A stretch of DNA of 64,000 nucleotides, from contig PUXW01000013.1 in the NCBI GenBank assembly GCA_009659925.1, positions 62,001 to 126,000 of the forward strand, given 5' to 3'. The notes beneath the pieces were generated by a model. That model had not been told where the DNA came from. It searched no databases and saw only the letters and a program-made list of their open reading frames with translations. The stretch comes from Nitratiruptor sp. GTDB lineage: Bacteria > Campylobacterota > Campylobacteria > Campylobacterales > Nitratiruptoraceae. A program made the translations under genes and the position numbers. Every line of letters starts with the position of its first letter. Position 1 is the stretch's first letter. Below are positions 1 through 9,092 of this stretch, piece after piece.

Positions 1-45
1 TGGGGAGAGGGGAAAAGGAAGAGGGTGGGCAAGAAGGAGGGGGAG

Positions 46-315
46 CTACCCTCGGATGCCCAACTCTTTGATCACCTGGGTGTACTTTTCGTAATCTTTG
101 CGTTTGAGATAGTTCAAGAGCCGCTTGCGTTGGCCTACCAGTTTTAAAAGGCCCAGTCGGGAAGAGTGGTCCTTCTTGTGCTCTTTGAGATGCTCGGTGA
201 GGTAGTTGATCCGCTCGCTCAAGAGGGCGATCTGGACCGCTGGACTGCCGGTATCCTTTTGAGATTGGCCGAACTTGGAGATGATCTCCTTCTTCTTCGC
301 CGAATCCAAAGCCAT
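46..315 (-). CDS. rpsO: 30S ribosomal protein S15
   Basis: The 89-residue product has the length and sequence of ribosomal protein S15, which binds 16S rRNA at a helical junction early in assembly of the 30S platform. Recognisable S15 features are the [11 protein letters not shown] stretch (residues ~22-32), the [17 protein letters not shown] segment, and the basic LLNYLKRKD near the C-terminus. An ideal AGGAGG lies at 321-326 on the minus strand, 5 nt before the ATG. It is transcribed alone on the minus strand, divergent from the Rrf2 regulator, with a TATAAT -10 at 353-358. No hairpin terminator is visible in the 45 bases downstream. Confidence 0.97.
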   Translation of the reverse strand: MALDSAKKKEIISKFGQSQKDTGSPAVQIALLSERINYLTEHLKEHKKDHSSRLGLLKLVGQRKRLLNYLKRKDYEKYTQVIKELGIRG

Positions 316-352
316 GGGAGCCTCCTGATTGGTCGTAATTTAGCAAAGCGTA

Positions 353-358
353 ATTATA
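353..358 (-). promoter_or_regulatory. -10 box of rpsO
   Basis: TATAAT on the minus strand, 38 nt upstream of the rpsO start codon. No -35 box was identified. The sequence around it is A/T-rich compared with the coding DNA. Confidence 0.6.
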
Positions 359-405
359 CACAAAAAATAACGAATTACCAAAAGCTCGCCTTAGGATTGA
401 TTGAG

Positions 406-411
406 TATAAT
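406..411 (+). promoter_or_regulatory. -10 box of the Rrf2 regulator operon
   Basis: TATAAT on the plus strand, 29 nt before the ATG at 441. It lies back-to-back with the rpsO promoter in the 125-base gap 316-440. An Rrf2 protein often controls its own promoter, so an operator may overlap this box, but I could not define one by eye. Confidence 0.6.
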
Positions 412-440
412 TGGGACCAAATTTCCCAAAGGGTGAGTAG

Positions 441-842
441 ATGCTGTTTACCAGAGCAACCGAGTATGCCCTACTCTCGCTCATCATCATCGCCAGGGAG
501 GAGAAGCCCCTTGGAACCGACTACCTCTCCAAGCGGCTCAACATCTCCCGGAGCTTCCTGGCCAAGATCCTCCAATCCCTAGCCAAGCGGAACATCCTCA
601 TCTCCTACAAAGGGGCTGCCGGCGGTTTTACCCTCGCCCGTCCAGCCCATGAGCTTTCCATCAAGGAGATCGCCCAAGCCGCCGAAGGGCGCCCCATCAA
701 TATCTTCGACTGCTCCAGCGACCAGGCCGCTTGCCCCAGCAACCAGGGGGAATTTTGTACCCTCTGGCCCTTCCTCAACCGGCTCCAAAGCCGGGTCGAT
801 AGCTTCTTGGATGAACTCACCCTCAAGGACATCATGGAATGA
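441..842 (+). CDS. Rrf2 family transcriptional regulator with three cysteines
   Basis: A 133-residue Rrf2-type winged-helix regulator. The N-terminus MLFTRATEYALLSL, the recognition-helix region SKRLNISRSFLAKILQ (29-44) and the wing KGAAGGFTLAR (57-67) are diagnostic of the family. Cysteines at 91, 98 and 106 are spaced like the Fe-S ligands of IscR and NsrR. It is therefore likely a cluster-bearing sensor of Fe-S status, nitric oxide or oxygen, although which signal cannot be read from sequence. It overlaps the downstream DHH phosphoesterase by 4 nt (ATGA), so the two are co-translated. The Shine-Dalgarno is weak (AAAGGGTG at 428-435). No isc or suf genes are in the window. Confidence 0.88.
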   Translation: MLFTRATEYALLSLIIIAREEKPLGTDYLSKRLNISRSFLAKILQSLAKRNILISYKGAAGGFTLARPAHELSIKEIAQAAEGRPINIFDCSSDQAACPSNQGEFCTLWPFLNRLQSRVDSFLDELTLKDIME

Positions 843-1855
843 AGTTCTACCACCTCTCCCATACCGATCTGGACGGCTATACCTGCCAACTTTTAACCAA
901 GGAGCTCTATCCCGAGGGCCTCTTCCTCAACGCTAACTATGGGGAAGAGGTGCTCGTTCGCATCGATCAGATTCTCACAGCCATAGAAAACAGCTCCCAA
1001 GAGGCCTTCTTCCTCATTACCGACCTCAACCTCAGCGAGGAGGAGGCCCGCTACCTCGATCACAAAGTCCAGCAGATCTCCAAAATCAAACCGGTCAAGC
1101 TCCAGCTCCTAGACCACCACCTCTCGGGGTTGGAGACCTCGATGCGCTACCAGTGGTACCATCTCGATTCGACCAAATCGGCCACGAAGATCACCTATGA
1201 CTACCTAGCCTCCCCCAAGCTTGCCCCCCTGGCCCCCCTTGTGGAAGCGGTCAACGCCGTGGATATATGGCTCAGCGACGAGGAGGCCTTTGAATTTGGC
1301 AAGGTCTTGATGCGGGCCCTGGACGAGGCCAAGGAGATCAATCGGGTCACCTTCTTGCAGGAGAATATCGCCTACCGCCACCACATGCTCCGGAGCGCCC
1401 TTCCCTATCTCGGCCAACCGGAGGGCCATATCGCCTTTGACGACGAGATCTGGCAGGCGAAGAAGCGCTTCTTCCTCAAGGAGCGCAATGATACCCTCGA
1501 CAACCTGGTGAGCAACTACATCCTCAACCTCTTGAGTCTCAAACGGGAACAGATGGAGATCACCTACCGGGGCCATCGGGGCATCCTCACCTATGGAATC
1601 CAGAACAGCTCCATCATCGGCAATGCCTTCCTCAAGGCCCATCCCGAGTACCACTTCTTCATGAATGTGACTCCCAAAGGGACCTTTAGTCTGCGAGCCA
1701 ACAACCAGATGGATGTAGCGGTCATGGCCGACGCTATCGCGGGAGGAGGTGGCCACCCCAACGCCAGCGGAGGGCGGATCAAGGAGTTTCGCGACTACTT
1801 TATCTACGACGAGCTCAAAGCCTTCATCACCGCCTACCTCCAGGCTCGGGAGTGA
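839..1855 (+). CDS. DHH/DHHA1 family phosphoesterase
   Basis: A 338-residue DHH-superfamily phosphoesterase. Metal-binding motifs are HTDLDG (residues 8-13), TDLN (61-64, Asp62) and the DHH triad LLDHHLSG (Asp92-His93-His94). The C-terminal DHHA1 RNA-binding motif GGGGHPNASGG lies at ~302-312. Relatives include oligoribonucleases (NrnA), cyclic-dinucleotide and pAp phosphatases, so the substrate is probably a short RNA or nucleotide but is not determined. It overlaps the upstream Rrf2 gene by 4 nt. Its TGA abuts the stop of convergent cmoA with no base between them. Confidence 0.88.
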   Translation: MKFYHLSHTDLDGYTCQLLTKELYPEGLFLNANYGEEVLVRIDQILTAIENSSQEAFFLITDLNLSEEEARYLDHKVQQISKIKPVKLQLLDHHLSGLETSMRYQWYHLDSTKSATKITYDYLASPKLAPLAPLVEAVNAVDIWLSDEEAFEFGKVLMRALDEAKEINRVTFLQENIAYRHHMLRSALPYLGQPEGHIAFDDEIWQAKKRFFLKERNDTLDNLVSNYILNLLSLKREQMEITYRGHRGILTYGIQNSSIIGNAFLKAHPEYHFFMNVTPKGTFSLRANNQMDVAVMADAIAGGGGHPNASGGRIKEFRDYFIYDELKAFITAYLQARE

Positions 1856-2563
1856 TCACTTCCTGGCCAGGATCGTAGCGAAATTGGCCCAGCGGAAGAT
1901 GGTCTCCACATGGGAAAACCCCGCTCGCTGGAGCATCTCCTCGTTCTCCTTGAGGCTAAAGGGGATGAGCACATGCTCTAGAGCCTCCCGTTTTTGGGCT
2001 ATTTCAAAGTCGCTATAACCCATCTTCCGCTTGTAGTCGAAGTAGATATCTACCAGCTGCTTGTCTAAACGGCGATCTTCGCTCATGATCTTCTCGCTCA
2101 TGATGAAGAGCCCATCGGGACGGAGGTGGTCATAGAGCCGCTGAATGAAGGGTTCCCGTTTGAGAGGGCGAACGAATTGGAGGGTATAGTTGGCGATGAA
2201 GGCATTGGCTTCCTGGTAGGGATAGTGGAGGATGTCGGCCAACTCGAAGGAGACCTGAGCCCCATAGGCCCTGGCTCGCTTCCGTGCCTCTTCAACCATG
2301 GCCTGGGCATTGTCGATCCCAATGAGCTGGCCCCGGAGTCCCCGGCGATAGAGGTGAAAAAGGGTCGCCCCGGTTGAGCTGCCCAGATCGTAGAGGCGCC
2401 CCGAAGAGGGGAAATTGGCCAAGAGAAGCTGGGCTATGAGCTCTTGGACCTCCTTGTAGAAGGGGACGGAACGGCTGATCATGTCGTCGAAGACACTGGC
2501 CACCGCCTCATCGAACTCGAACCGCTTGGTTATCGGTTTTTGGAAGAGTCGATCTTCTTCCAT
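1856..2563 (-). CDS. cmoA: Carboxy-S-adenosyl-L-methionine synthase CmoA
   Basis: A 235-residue class I methyltransferase fold matching CmoA, which converts SAM and prephenate to carboxy-SAM for CmoB-dependent formation of 5-carboxymethoxyuridine at tRNA wobble position 34. Family features are the N-terminal FDEAVASVFDDMISRSVPFY block, the SAM-binding YDLGSSTGATL loop, TLQFVRP, and the terminal block with SEKI, DYKRKMGYSDFEIAQKR and LQRAGF. It is the last gene of the long minus-strand operon and overlaps the upstream DUF255 gene by 34 nt. A good AAGGAGG precedes the ATG. No cmoB is visible in the window. Confidence 0.94.
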   Translation of the reverse strand: MEEDRLFQKPITKRFEFDEAVASVFDDMISRSVPFYKEVQELIAQLLLANFPSSGRLYDLGSSTGATLFHLYRRGLRGQLIGIDNAQAMVEEARKRARAYGAQVSFELADILHYPYQEANAFIANYTLQFVRPLKREPFIQRLYDHLRPDGLFIMSEKIMSEDRRLDKQLVDIYFDYKRKMGYSDFEIAQKREALEHVLIPFSLKENEEMLQRAGFSHVETIFRWANFATILARK

Positions 2564-4497
2564 CGATCCTCCTTGTTCGGGGCCATTCGAGCCCGCAGGG
2601 CCGCCTCGATACTATCCAAACTCTTTGCATGCAAACACCGGGAAGCGATGCAGGCCTTGAAACCTTGAGAGGACCAAGGAGCGGCGATGAGGTAGGGATA
2701 GGGGAGGCGGTAGACCTTGGACCATGCCCTCTGCAACTTGTCACGAGGGCCAAAGAGGACCAAATTCCCATAGCCGTAGCGAAAGACCACGCTGGTCAGA
2801 GAGGGGTAGCGCTGGGGGTCGTTGAAGATGGGGGCCGAGAAGCGCTCCAGCTGCTTTCGGACATGGGAGCGCAAGGATGCGTTCTTCTCCAAATCGGCGA
2901 TCTGGAGGGCTGCCGCTAGCAAGGTGGCCACAGGGCTGGCGTAGGGGGTATCATCGATGGGTGCTGGCACCTGGATCCGCCAATCGCTACCGGCATACCA
3001 GCGCCCCCCGTGGAAAAACCGCTCTTTGGCGGCGTGAAAGAGCTCCTTGGCCCGATCTAAGTAGGAGCGATCCAATGTGAAGCGGTAGCCTTGAACCAGG
3101 GCCCAGATCAAGGCGGCATAATCTTCCAGGAGCCCGGGTTGGTGGGGCTTGTGGCCAGGCCGCTGAGCGTGGTAAAGAACTCCATCGACGAAAAGTTGTG
3201 CGAGGAGGTGCTGGAGGGAGGCGAGGGCCTCTTGGCGATAGTCCGGTTCGATGAGGCTTGCTTCCAGCTTGTTGGCAATGTAGAGGGCGTTCCAGCTGGT
3301 TAAGATCTTGGGCTCGATGAGGAGATCCCCCCTTTGGCGGCGTAGTTGGGCCAGGAGGGGGCGGGTAGTTGGCTTTTGGATGGTTCCTTGGACCACTGGA
3401 GTGCTCTCCTTCCCCTCGATCCCAAGGGCAGCCAACTCCTGCTGGGCTAATTGTCTGGAATAGTTGTGCTCCATGAGCCAGTGGAGGCTCTGGTTGTAAT
3501 CGAGAAGGAAGTAGTTTTCTGCCCCCCTTTTGGTGGTACCTAGGGCTAGATAGAGCCCATCATGCTTCAAGTGGTCTTCAATACTGGCGATGGTGCGCCG
3601 CACCACTTGGGCGAAGAGGGGATTACCGGTGATCTTGTAGGCGTAGGTATAGAGGCCAATGAGCTCGGCGTTACTAGCAAGCCACTGCTCGAAACGGGGG
3701 AGCCTCCAGGTGCGATCGCTCGCCACAAAAAAGCCCCCCTCAATCTGATCGAAGATCCCCCCTCGGGCCATCTCTTCCAAGGTCTTCAAAGCCATCTCCA
3801 GGGCTTGAACCTCCCCCTCCAGTTCATAGATCTCTAGCAGGAGGTGCAAAAGGGTGGGCTGGGGGAGTTTAACCTTCGTGGAGAATCCCCCATAGGTAGG
3901 ATCGAACTCCTGGGCCAAGCGCTCCACCAGTTTGCGGGCCAGGGGGATATCGAGCCGCACTGGGACATACTCTTGCCCCAGCTCCTTTTGAACCCCCTCC
4001 TCGATGATCTTGGCCCGGGTCTGAATGAGCTGAGAGCTCTGATGGTACTCCTTGGCGATGGTCTCAAGGATCCGCTTGAGCCCGATGACTCCGGGGCCAT
4101 CCCGAGGTGGAAGATAGGTCGCAGCGAAAAAAGGGGCTCCCTCTTCGGTGAGGATGAGGATGAGAGGCCAGCCACCGGGGCGGCTATGGATGAAGCTATA
4201 GACCTGCTGGAAGTAGCGATTCAGGTCGGGGCGCTCTTTTTGGTCGATCTTGATGGGAATGAAGGAGCTCTCGAGGAGTTGGAGGATCTCTGGGTCTTGA
4301 AAAGACTCCTTGGCCATCACCTGGCACCAGTGGCACGAGGCATGTTCGATGAAGAGGAAGATCGGCTTGTGCTCCCTTTGAGCCCGTTCCAAAGCCCCGG
4401 GGCTCCAGGAGAGCCAGGACAAAGAGCTGGAAGGTGGCAAAGAGAACTTACCGGCAACGGCATGGAGGATGAAGAGAGTCAGGAGAGCCCAGCGCAT
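2530..4497 (-). CDS. DUF255/YyaL-type thioredoxin-fold protein with signal peptide
   Basis: A 655-residue protein of the YyaL/SPATA20 family: an N-terminal thioredoxin-like DUF255 domain with SCHWCQVM (CxxC motif, residues ~54-61), then a long six-hairpin glycosidase-like helical region. The first 15 residues ([16 protein letters not shown]) look like a signal peptide, suggesting a periplasmic version; many family members are cytoplasmic. Function is poorly known; a redox or folding role is an inference from the CxxC. A strong AAAGGAG 7 nt before this ATG supports the start even though the gene overlaps ribF by 50 nt. It also overlaps cmoA by 34 nt. Confidence 0.85.
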   Translation of the reverse strand: MRWALLTLFILHAVAGKFSLPPSSSLSWLSWSPGALERAQREHKPIFLFIEHASCHWCQVMAKESFQDPEILQLLESSFIPIKIDQKERPDLNRYFQQVYSFIHSRPGGWPLILILTEEGAPFFAATYLPPRDGPGVIGLKRILETIAKEYHQSSQLIQTRAKIIEEGVQKELGQEYVPVRLDIPLARKLVERLAQEFDPTYGGFSTKVKLPQPTLLHLLLEIYELEGEVQALEMALKTLEEMARGGIFDQIEGGFFVASDRTWRLPRFEQWLASNAELIGLYTYAYKITGNPLFAQVVRRTIASIEDHLKHDGLYLALGTTKRGAENYFLLDYNQSLHWLMEHNYSRQLAQQELAALGIEGKESTPVVQGTIQKPTTRPLLAQLRRQRGDLLIEPKILTSWNALYIANKLEASLIEPDYRQEALASLQHLLAQLFVDGVLYHAQRPGHKPHQPGLLEDYAALIWALVQGYRFTLDRSYLDRAKELFHAAKERFFHGGRWYAGSDWRIQVPAPIDDTPYASPVATLLAAALQIADLEKNASLRSHVRKQLERFSAPIFNDPQRYPSLTSVVFRYGYGNLVLFGPRDKLQRAWSKVYRLPYPYLIAAPWSSQGFKACIASRCLHAKSLDSIEAALRARMAPNKEDRWKKIDSSKNR

Positions 4498-5290
4498 CGA
4501 AAAACTCCTTTGCCTGGCGAATGTCCTCTTGGATTTGGGCCTTCAATTGGGCTAGGGTTGCAAACTTCCGGTTGGGGCGTAGGTAGTCGAGAAAACAGAT
4601 GCGAACCGGATCGAGGTTGGCAGGAGGGGGGGCGAGGAGGTGGGTTTCGATGGTGAAGGATCCATCGAGGGTAAGCCGCCTCCCGACAAAGGTGAGGGAG
4701 GGGATCTGGTTGGTGTAGGTGAGGTAGACCCCATCCTTGGGGATGAGATAGTCTTTGACGGCGACATTGATGGTTGGGACCAGCTCCCTGGAGCCAATAC
4801 CCTGACCTGGGACATGGCGCCCCTCGATCTGGTAGCAGCGGCCAAGGAGTCTGTTGGCCTGGGAAATCGCTCCAGAGGCAAGGAGCTCCCTGATGGTGCG
4901 GGAGTGGACGGGAATCCCATCGACTCGAACCTCATCCACCACCTCCACCTCCCCATCGAAGAGATGGCGCAAGTGGTCGACATTGAAGCGCCGATCCTTC
5001 CCGAAGGCAAAATCGTATCCCACCACGAGCCCTTTCAAGTTGGGGAAATCGTGGCGCACCTTCTGGAGAAACTGGATCGCATCGAGCTCTCGAATCGCCT
5101 CGATGGGATAGAAGAAACAGGGCTTGCCAACATAGCGGCACCGGCTCTTCCCCGGGGTCAAACGGGCCCCCTTCTCGATGATCAAGACCCCATCGGCCCG
5201 ATCGATCAGGGCCCGATGGCCCAGATGGATCCCATCGAAGGCCCCAATGGCCAGACGCTCAACCTTTGCGGAAGTGGTAGATCCACTCAC
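4448..5290 (-). CDS. ribF: Bifunctional riboflavin kinase / FAD synthetase
   Basis: A 280-residue RibF that phosphorylates riboflavin to FMN and adenylates FMN to FAD. The N-terminal nucleotidyltransferase domain carries [10 protein letters not shown] (16-25) and [12 protein letters not shown]. The C-terminal flavokinase domain carries the PTINV variant of the PTxN motif after GIGSREL, then GVYLTY. The start is a GTG preceded by AGAGGGG. It overlaps tlyA by 32 nt upstream and the DUF255 gene by 50 nt downstream. The length is short relative to ~310 residues in many bacteria but plausible for this phylum. Confidence 0.93.
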   Translation of the reverse strand: MSGSTTSAKVERLAIGAFDGIHLGHRALIDRADGVLIIEKGARLTPGKSRCRYVGKPCFFYPIEAIRELDAIQFLQKVRHDFPNLKGLVVGYDFAFGKDRRFNVDHLRHLFDGEVEVVDEVRVDGIPVHSRTIRELLASGAISQANRLLGRCYQIEGRHVPGQGIGSRELVPTINVAVKDYLIPKDGVYLTYTNQIPSLTFVGRRLTLDGSFTIETHLLAPPPANLDPVRICFLDYLRPNRKFATLAQLKAQIQEDIRQAKEFFDALGSPDSLHPPCRCR

Positions 5291-5969
5291 GATTCCCCTC
5301 TTTTCCAGGGACGATACTGGGCTGCTTCGCCACGAGCTTCCACCCTAGAGCCCGGGTTGCCTCTTCCAACCTCTCCATCGCCCTTTCGATGGCCCTCTGA
5401 TCCACAACAACCCCCCGTTTGGTTCGAGCCACTTCAGGTCCCACCTCGAATTGGGGCTTGAAGAGGAGGATCAGCTCCCGTTTGGCCAATCGGTTCAAAT
5501 CGCCCAAGATCTTGTGGAGGGAGATGAAGCTCACATCGCACACCACCAGATCGAAGGGCTCAGCTACAAAATCCCTGACATCGACACCCTCAAGGCTCTT
5601 CACCCGCCGATCCCCGCGTAATAAGGGGTCCAGCTGGCCATGGCCCACATCCAAGGCCACCACCTCCCTGGCCCCATACTCCAGGAGGACTTGGGTGAAG
5701 CCTCCGCTACTCGCCCCAACATCGAGGGCCCGAACCCCTTGAATGGAGGCAGGATCGAGAGCCTCCAGGTAGCCCTTGAGCTTCAAGGCGGCCCGACTCA
5801 CATAGGATGGTGCCTCTTGGAGATCGACCCTGGCCCCAGGAGGGACGGAATAGGCCGGTTTCACGACCCTGGTTCCATCCACCAGGACCTTGCCGGATCG
5901 AATGAGCTCCACCCCCTTGCTACGACTCGAGACAAGCCCATGCTCCACCAGGTAGCGGTCCAGCCTCAT
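5259..5969 (-). CDS. tlyA: rRNA (cytidine-2'-O)-methyltransferase TlyA
   Basis: A 236-residue protein with an N-terminal S4 RNA-binding domain (1-60; [18 protein letters not shown]) and an FtsJ-type methyltransferase domain. The SAM motif is [12 protein letters not shown] (82-93), followed by VCDVSFISL and LLFKPQFE. TlyA 2'-O-methylates cytidines in 16S and/or 23S rRNA, which affects capreomycin susceptibility and subunit association. It overlaps ligA by 4 nt (ATGA) upstream and ribF by 32 nt downstream, so translation is probably coupled along the operon. Confidence 0.94.
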   Translation of the reverse strand: MRLDRYLVEHGLVSSRSKGVELIRSGKVLVDGTRVVKPAYSVPPGARVDLQEAPSYVSRAALKLKGYLEALDPASIQGVRALDVGASSGGFTQVLLEYGAREVVALDVGHGQLDPLLRGDRRVKSLEGVDVRDFVAEPFDLVVCDVSFISLHKILGDLNRLAKRELILLFKPQFEVGPEVARTKRGVVVDQRAIERAMERLEEATRALGWKLVAKQPSIVPGKEGNREWIYHFRKG

Positions 5970-7933
5970 TCCCCAACTCCCAGGAGCTTGAGGAGTTCTT
6001 GGGCCGAGCGAATCGGGATACCGAGCTCCTTGGCCCGCTCATACTTGCTTCCAGGACGCTCCCCAGCAAAGAGGAGGTCGACCCGCTTGGAAATGGCCGA
6101 GACCACCCGGGCCCCAGCCTGCTCCAAGAGCTCCCTGAGCTTGCTCCGGGGCAAGGGCATCGTCCCGGTCAGAGCGACCACCTTACCGGCAAGGGGGGTG
6201 GACTCTTGGGACGACTCCAACTCTCTAGGCTCGACAAGCTTGGAGAGGAGGGCCACCTTCTCTCGATTGCTCTTGAGGAAGGTCTCTAGGGAGTGGACCA
6301 TCTCAGGTCCAAACCCCTTGATCTTCAAGAGCTCCTTGGGATCGGCCTCATACCATTTGACCCCCAAGTGGTGGCAGATCTTCTTGCTGGCAACTTCACC
6401 GATATGCTCGATTCCAAGGGCGTTGATAAAGCGCCAACAAGGGACCCCTTTGGCCCGCTGGATCGCCTCCACCAGATTCCGGGCCCGCTTCTCTTGAAAC
6501 CCTGGAAGTTTTCGAAGCTTCTTGTAGTCCAACTGGAAGAGATCTACGAGATCTCGCACCAGCCCCTGCTGGTACAAAAGCGCCACCGTCTCCGGGCCCA
6601 GTCCGGCGATATCGAGCCCCCCCTTGGAGGCGAAGTGGACGACGGAGGCTACTACCCGGGCTGGACACGAGAGGTTTTGGCACTTGAGCAAGGTCCCCTC
6701 CTCCAAAAGGGGTTCCCTGCAGACAGGACAGTGGCTGGGAGGCTGAATGGGGCGCTCCTGGCCTGTGCGATAGTGGGGGAGGGCCTTGGTGATTTCTGGA
6801 ATCACATCCCCAGCCCGGATCACCAGAACCATATCCCCGAGGCGAATATCCTTACGCTCAATCTCTTTGTAGTTGTGGAGGCTCACCCGCTCCACCTCGA
6901 CCCCGCCAATAAGGACCGGCTCAACTCGAGCTACGGGGGTAATCACCCCTGTACGCCCAACCTGGGGGATGACCTCGATCAAGCGGGTCATCTCCTCGAC
7001 GGGAGGGAATTTGTAGGCTGCCATCCAGCGGGGATATTTGAGGGTGTAGCCCAGCTTCTCGTGGAGGGGGATCTCATCGACTTTGATCACCATCCCATCG
7101 AGCATCACCGGAAGCTGGGCCCGGTCCCGCTTGAACTCCTGGTAGAGCTCCTCGATCTGGCCATAACCACGGACCAGAGCCCGCTTGAAGGGGCGTTTGA
7201 ACCCGAGGCGATAGACCCACTCCATGAGCTCATAGAGCGAATCGAATTCCAGTTCGTTGTACCCCACCCCCCAGGGGTAGAATTGGAGCCGTCGCCGGGC
7301 ACTTACAGAGGCATCGAGTTGGCGCAAACTTCCAGCCGCGGCGTTGCGGGGATTGGCAAAGGGGGACTCCCCCCGCTCAAGGCGCTCCTGGTTGAGTTGG
7401 CGGAAGGCCTCAATAGGGATCACCACCTCCCCCCGGATCTCGATGGTCCCGAGATAATCGATCGTGAGGGGAATGGAGGGGATGGTCCGGGCGTTGGAGG
7501 TAACATCCTCCCCCACCTCTCCATCCCCCCTGGTGGCGGCGGTGCGCAAGATCCCTCCCTCGTAGATGAGGTTGAGGCTCGCCCCGTCGAACTTAGGTTC
7601 GATGGAAAAGGGGATATCTTCGCGTCCCGCCAGACGGTAGAGCCGGTTCAGCCAATCCCGAAGCTCCTGGGAGTCGAAGAGATCCTCCATCGACCACATC
7701 TTACTCAAGTGGCGGACCTTCTTGAAGCTTCGGGCCGGAGGAGCACCTACCCGCTGGGTCGGGGATGTGGGATCGACAAGCTCTGGATGGGCCCGCTCCC
7801 ACTCGAGAACCTCCCGATAGAGCTGGTCATAGGTGGCGTCAGGAACTTCGGGCTCGTCTAGGACGTAATAGGCGTGGGCCCACCGCTTGAGGCGCTCGAC
7901 GGCCTCCTTGTATTCCTGCTCACTGCGAATCAC
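5966..7933 (-). CDS. ligA: NAD-dependent DNA ligase LigA
   Basis: A full-length 655-residue NAD+-dependent ligase that seals nicks during replication and repair. Domain Ia and the adenylation domain include the active-site lysine in EPKFDGASL (Lys114). A zinc finger is formed by Cys402, Cys405, Cys418 and Cys423. Helix-hairpin-helix repeats follow, and a C-terminal BRCT domain (~580-655) contains VVALTGTMP and [16 protein letters not shown]. The start is a GTG with AGGAGG 5 nt upstream. It overlaps rlmI by 14 nt and tlyA by 4 nt. Confidence 0.97.
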   Translation of the reverse strand: MIRSEQEYKEAVERLKRWAHAYYVLDEPEVPDATYDQLYREVLEWERAHPELVDPTSPTQRVGAPPARSFKKVRHLSKMWSMEDLFDSQELRDWLNRLYRLAGREDIPFSIEPKFDGASLNLIYEGGILRTAATRGDGEVGEDVTSNARTIPSIPLTIDYLGTIEIRGEVVIPIEAFRQLNQERLERGESPFANPRNAAAGSLRQLDASVSARRRLQFYPWGVGYNELEFDSLYELMEWVYRLGFKRPFKRALVRGYGQIEELYQEFKRDRAQLPVMLDGMVIKVDEIPLHEKLGYTLKYPRWMAAYKFPPVEEMTRLIEVIPQVGRTGVITPVARVEPVLIGGVEVERVSLHNYKEIERKDIRLGDMVLVIRAGDVIPEITKALPHYRTGQERPIQPPSHCPVCREPLLEEGTLLKCQNLSCPARVVASVVHFASKGGLDIAGLGPETVALLYQQGLVRDLVDLFQLDYKKLRKLPGFQEKRARNLVEAIQRAKGVPCWRFINALGIEHIGEVASKKICHHLGVKWYEADPKELLKIKGFGPEMVHSLETFLKSNREKVALLSKLVEPRELESSQESTPLAGKVVALTGTMPLPRSKLRELLEQAGARVVSAISKRVDLLFAGERPGSKYERAKELGIPIRSAQELLKLLGVGE

Positions 7934-9092
7934 CGGGACCTCCTAAGACTTGGACGAGGAGCCCATTGAGGTAGTGGGAGTTTGGGATGTTGAGGACCAT
8001 CGGGTGGTCGTGGTCTTGGAAGAGCTCCTCTAAAACGACGAGGGGGCGCCTGGTATCCCTGGAAGCTCTCCTCAAGAGCTCCTTCAAATCGGCCATCGTA
8101 ATGTGGTGGGAGCAGGAGAAGAGGGCCAGGAAGCCGTTGACCTTGGTGACCCGGATCCCGTTGATGGCCAGATCTTTAAAGCCCCGCAAGGCCCCGGGAC
8201 GCTCCCGTCTCGACTTGGCAAAACTTGGAGGATCGAGGACCACCAGATCGAAGAGCTCCCGATCCCGAATGGAGCGGAGATAGTCGAAGACATTGGCCTG
8301 GACAAACTCCCCTTTAACCTCGTTGAGGGCAAAGTTTTCCCGAGCCATCTCCAGCGCCCCGGCACTCTGGTCCACGAGGCGAACTATCCCTTTGCGCTTG
8401 AGGGCGCCATAGAGGCCGAAGCCTCCCGTATTGCTGAAGCAATCGAGCATCGAGCCCCCTTCAGGGAGGTATTGGGCGACAATGGCCCGATTGCGCCGCT
8501 GGTCCAGGTAGAAGCCGGTCTTTTGAGCCTTCAAGACATCCACGAAGAAGCGAACCCCATGCTCTTCGATGATCCGCCGCCCCACATCGCCAAAGGTCTC
8601 GACAAAGGGGGCAAAGCCCTCCCGTTTCGCCGCCCGCTCCTCCCCAACCAGTACAATTCCCCTGGGGGCCAGGAGATCCTGGAGGAGTTGGTGGATGAGC
8701 TCTTTGAAGCGGACCATCCCAAGGGTGGTGAAGTGGGCAACCAGAAGGTCGTCGTAACGATCGACAATGAGCCCAGGGAGCCAATCGGCTTCGGAGAAGA
8801 GGAGACGGTAGGCATTGGAGGGAATGAGGCGGCGTCTGGTGGCGGCTCTGGTGATGGCTCTAGCGAAGAAGGCAGAATCGATGGGCTCCTCCTGGAAGGT
8901 GAGGATCCGGATGGCGATGGTACTGGCCTGGTTGATGTAGCCAATCCCAAGGAAACGCCCCCGCCCATCGACGAGGCGCACCAGGGATCCTGGAGTTGCC
9001 CCTCCATCGTCGACAATCTCCCCCCGATAGACCCAGGGGAAGAAGGCCTCCAAGGCCCGGGCCCCTTTGGCGGTGATGACGACCTGCTTCAT
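7920..9092 (-). CDS. rlmI: RlmI-like 23S rRNA (cytosine-C5) methyltransferase
   Basis: A 390-residue protein with an N-terminal PUA domain (KGARALEAFFPWVYRGEI), an EEHGV/LDQRRNR region and a C-terminal class I methyltransferase. Conserved motifs are DCFSNTGGFGLYG, LDPPSFAKS and the catalytic-cysteine SCSHH. This architecture is that of RlmI, which makes m5C1962 in E. coli 23S rRNA; identity of the target base here is inferred. It overlaps folP by 4 nt and ligA by 14 nt within the long minus-strand operon. Confidence 0.88.
   Translation of the reverse strand: MKQVVITAKGARALEAFFPWVYRGEIVDDGGATPGSLVRLVDGRGRFLGIGYINQASTIAIRILTFQEEPIDSAFFARAITRAATRRRLIPSNAYRLLFSEADWLPGLIVDRYDDLLVAHFTTLGMVRFKELIHQLLQDLLAPRGIVLVGEERAAKREGFAPFVETFGDVGRRIIEEHGVRFFVDVLKAQKTGFYLDQRRNRAIVAQYLPEGGSMLDCFSNTGGFGLYGALKRKGIVRLVDQSAGALEMARENFALNEVKGEFVQANVFDYLRSIRDRELFDLVVLDPPSFAKSRRERPGALRGFKDLAINGIRVTKVNGFLALFSCSHHITMADLKELLRRASRDTRRPLVVLEELFQDHDHPMVLNIPNSHYLNGLLVQVLGGPGDSQ

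Noticed and set aside
1-45. Purine-rich stretch downstream of rpsO
   Set aside because: It has no inverted repeat and no start codon with a credible frame within the window, so no feature is called.
6293-7861. Long open frame (522 codons) antisense to ligA
   Set aside because: It has no known motif and mirrors the codon structure of ligA on the other strand. Similar long antisense frames opposite folP, rlmI, ppc, the PilZ-HDOD gene and aroG were rejected for the same reason: they are artefacts of high G+C.
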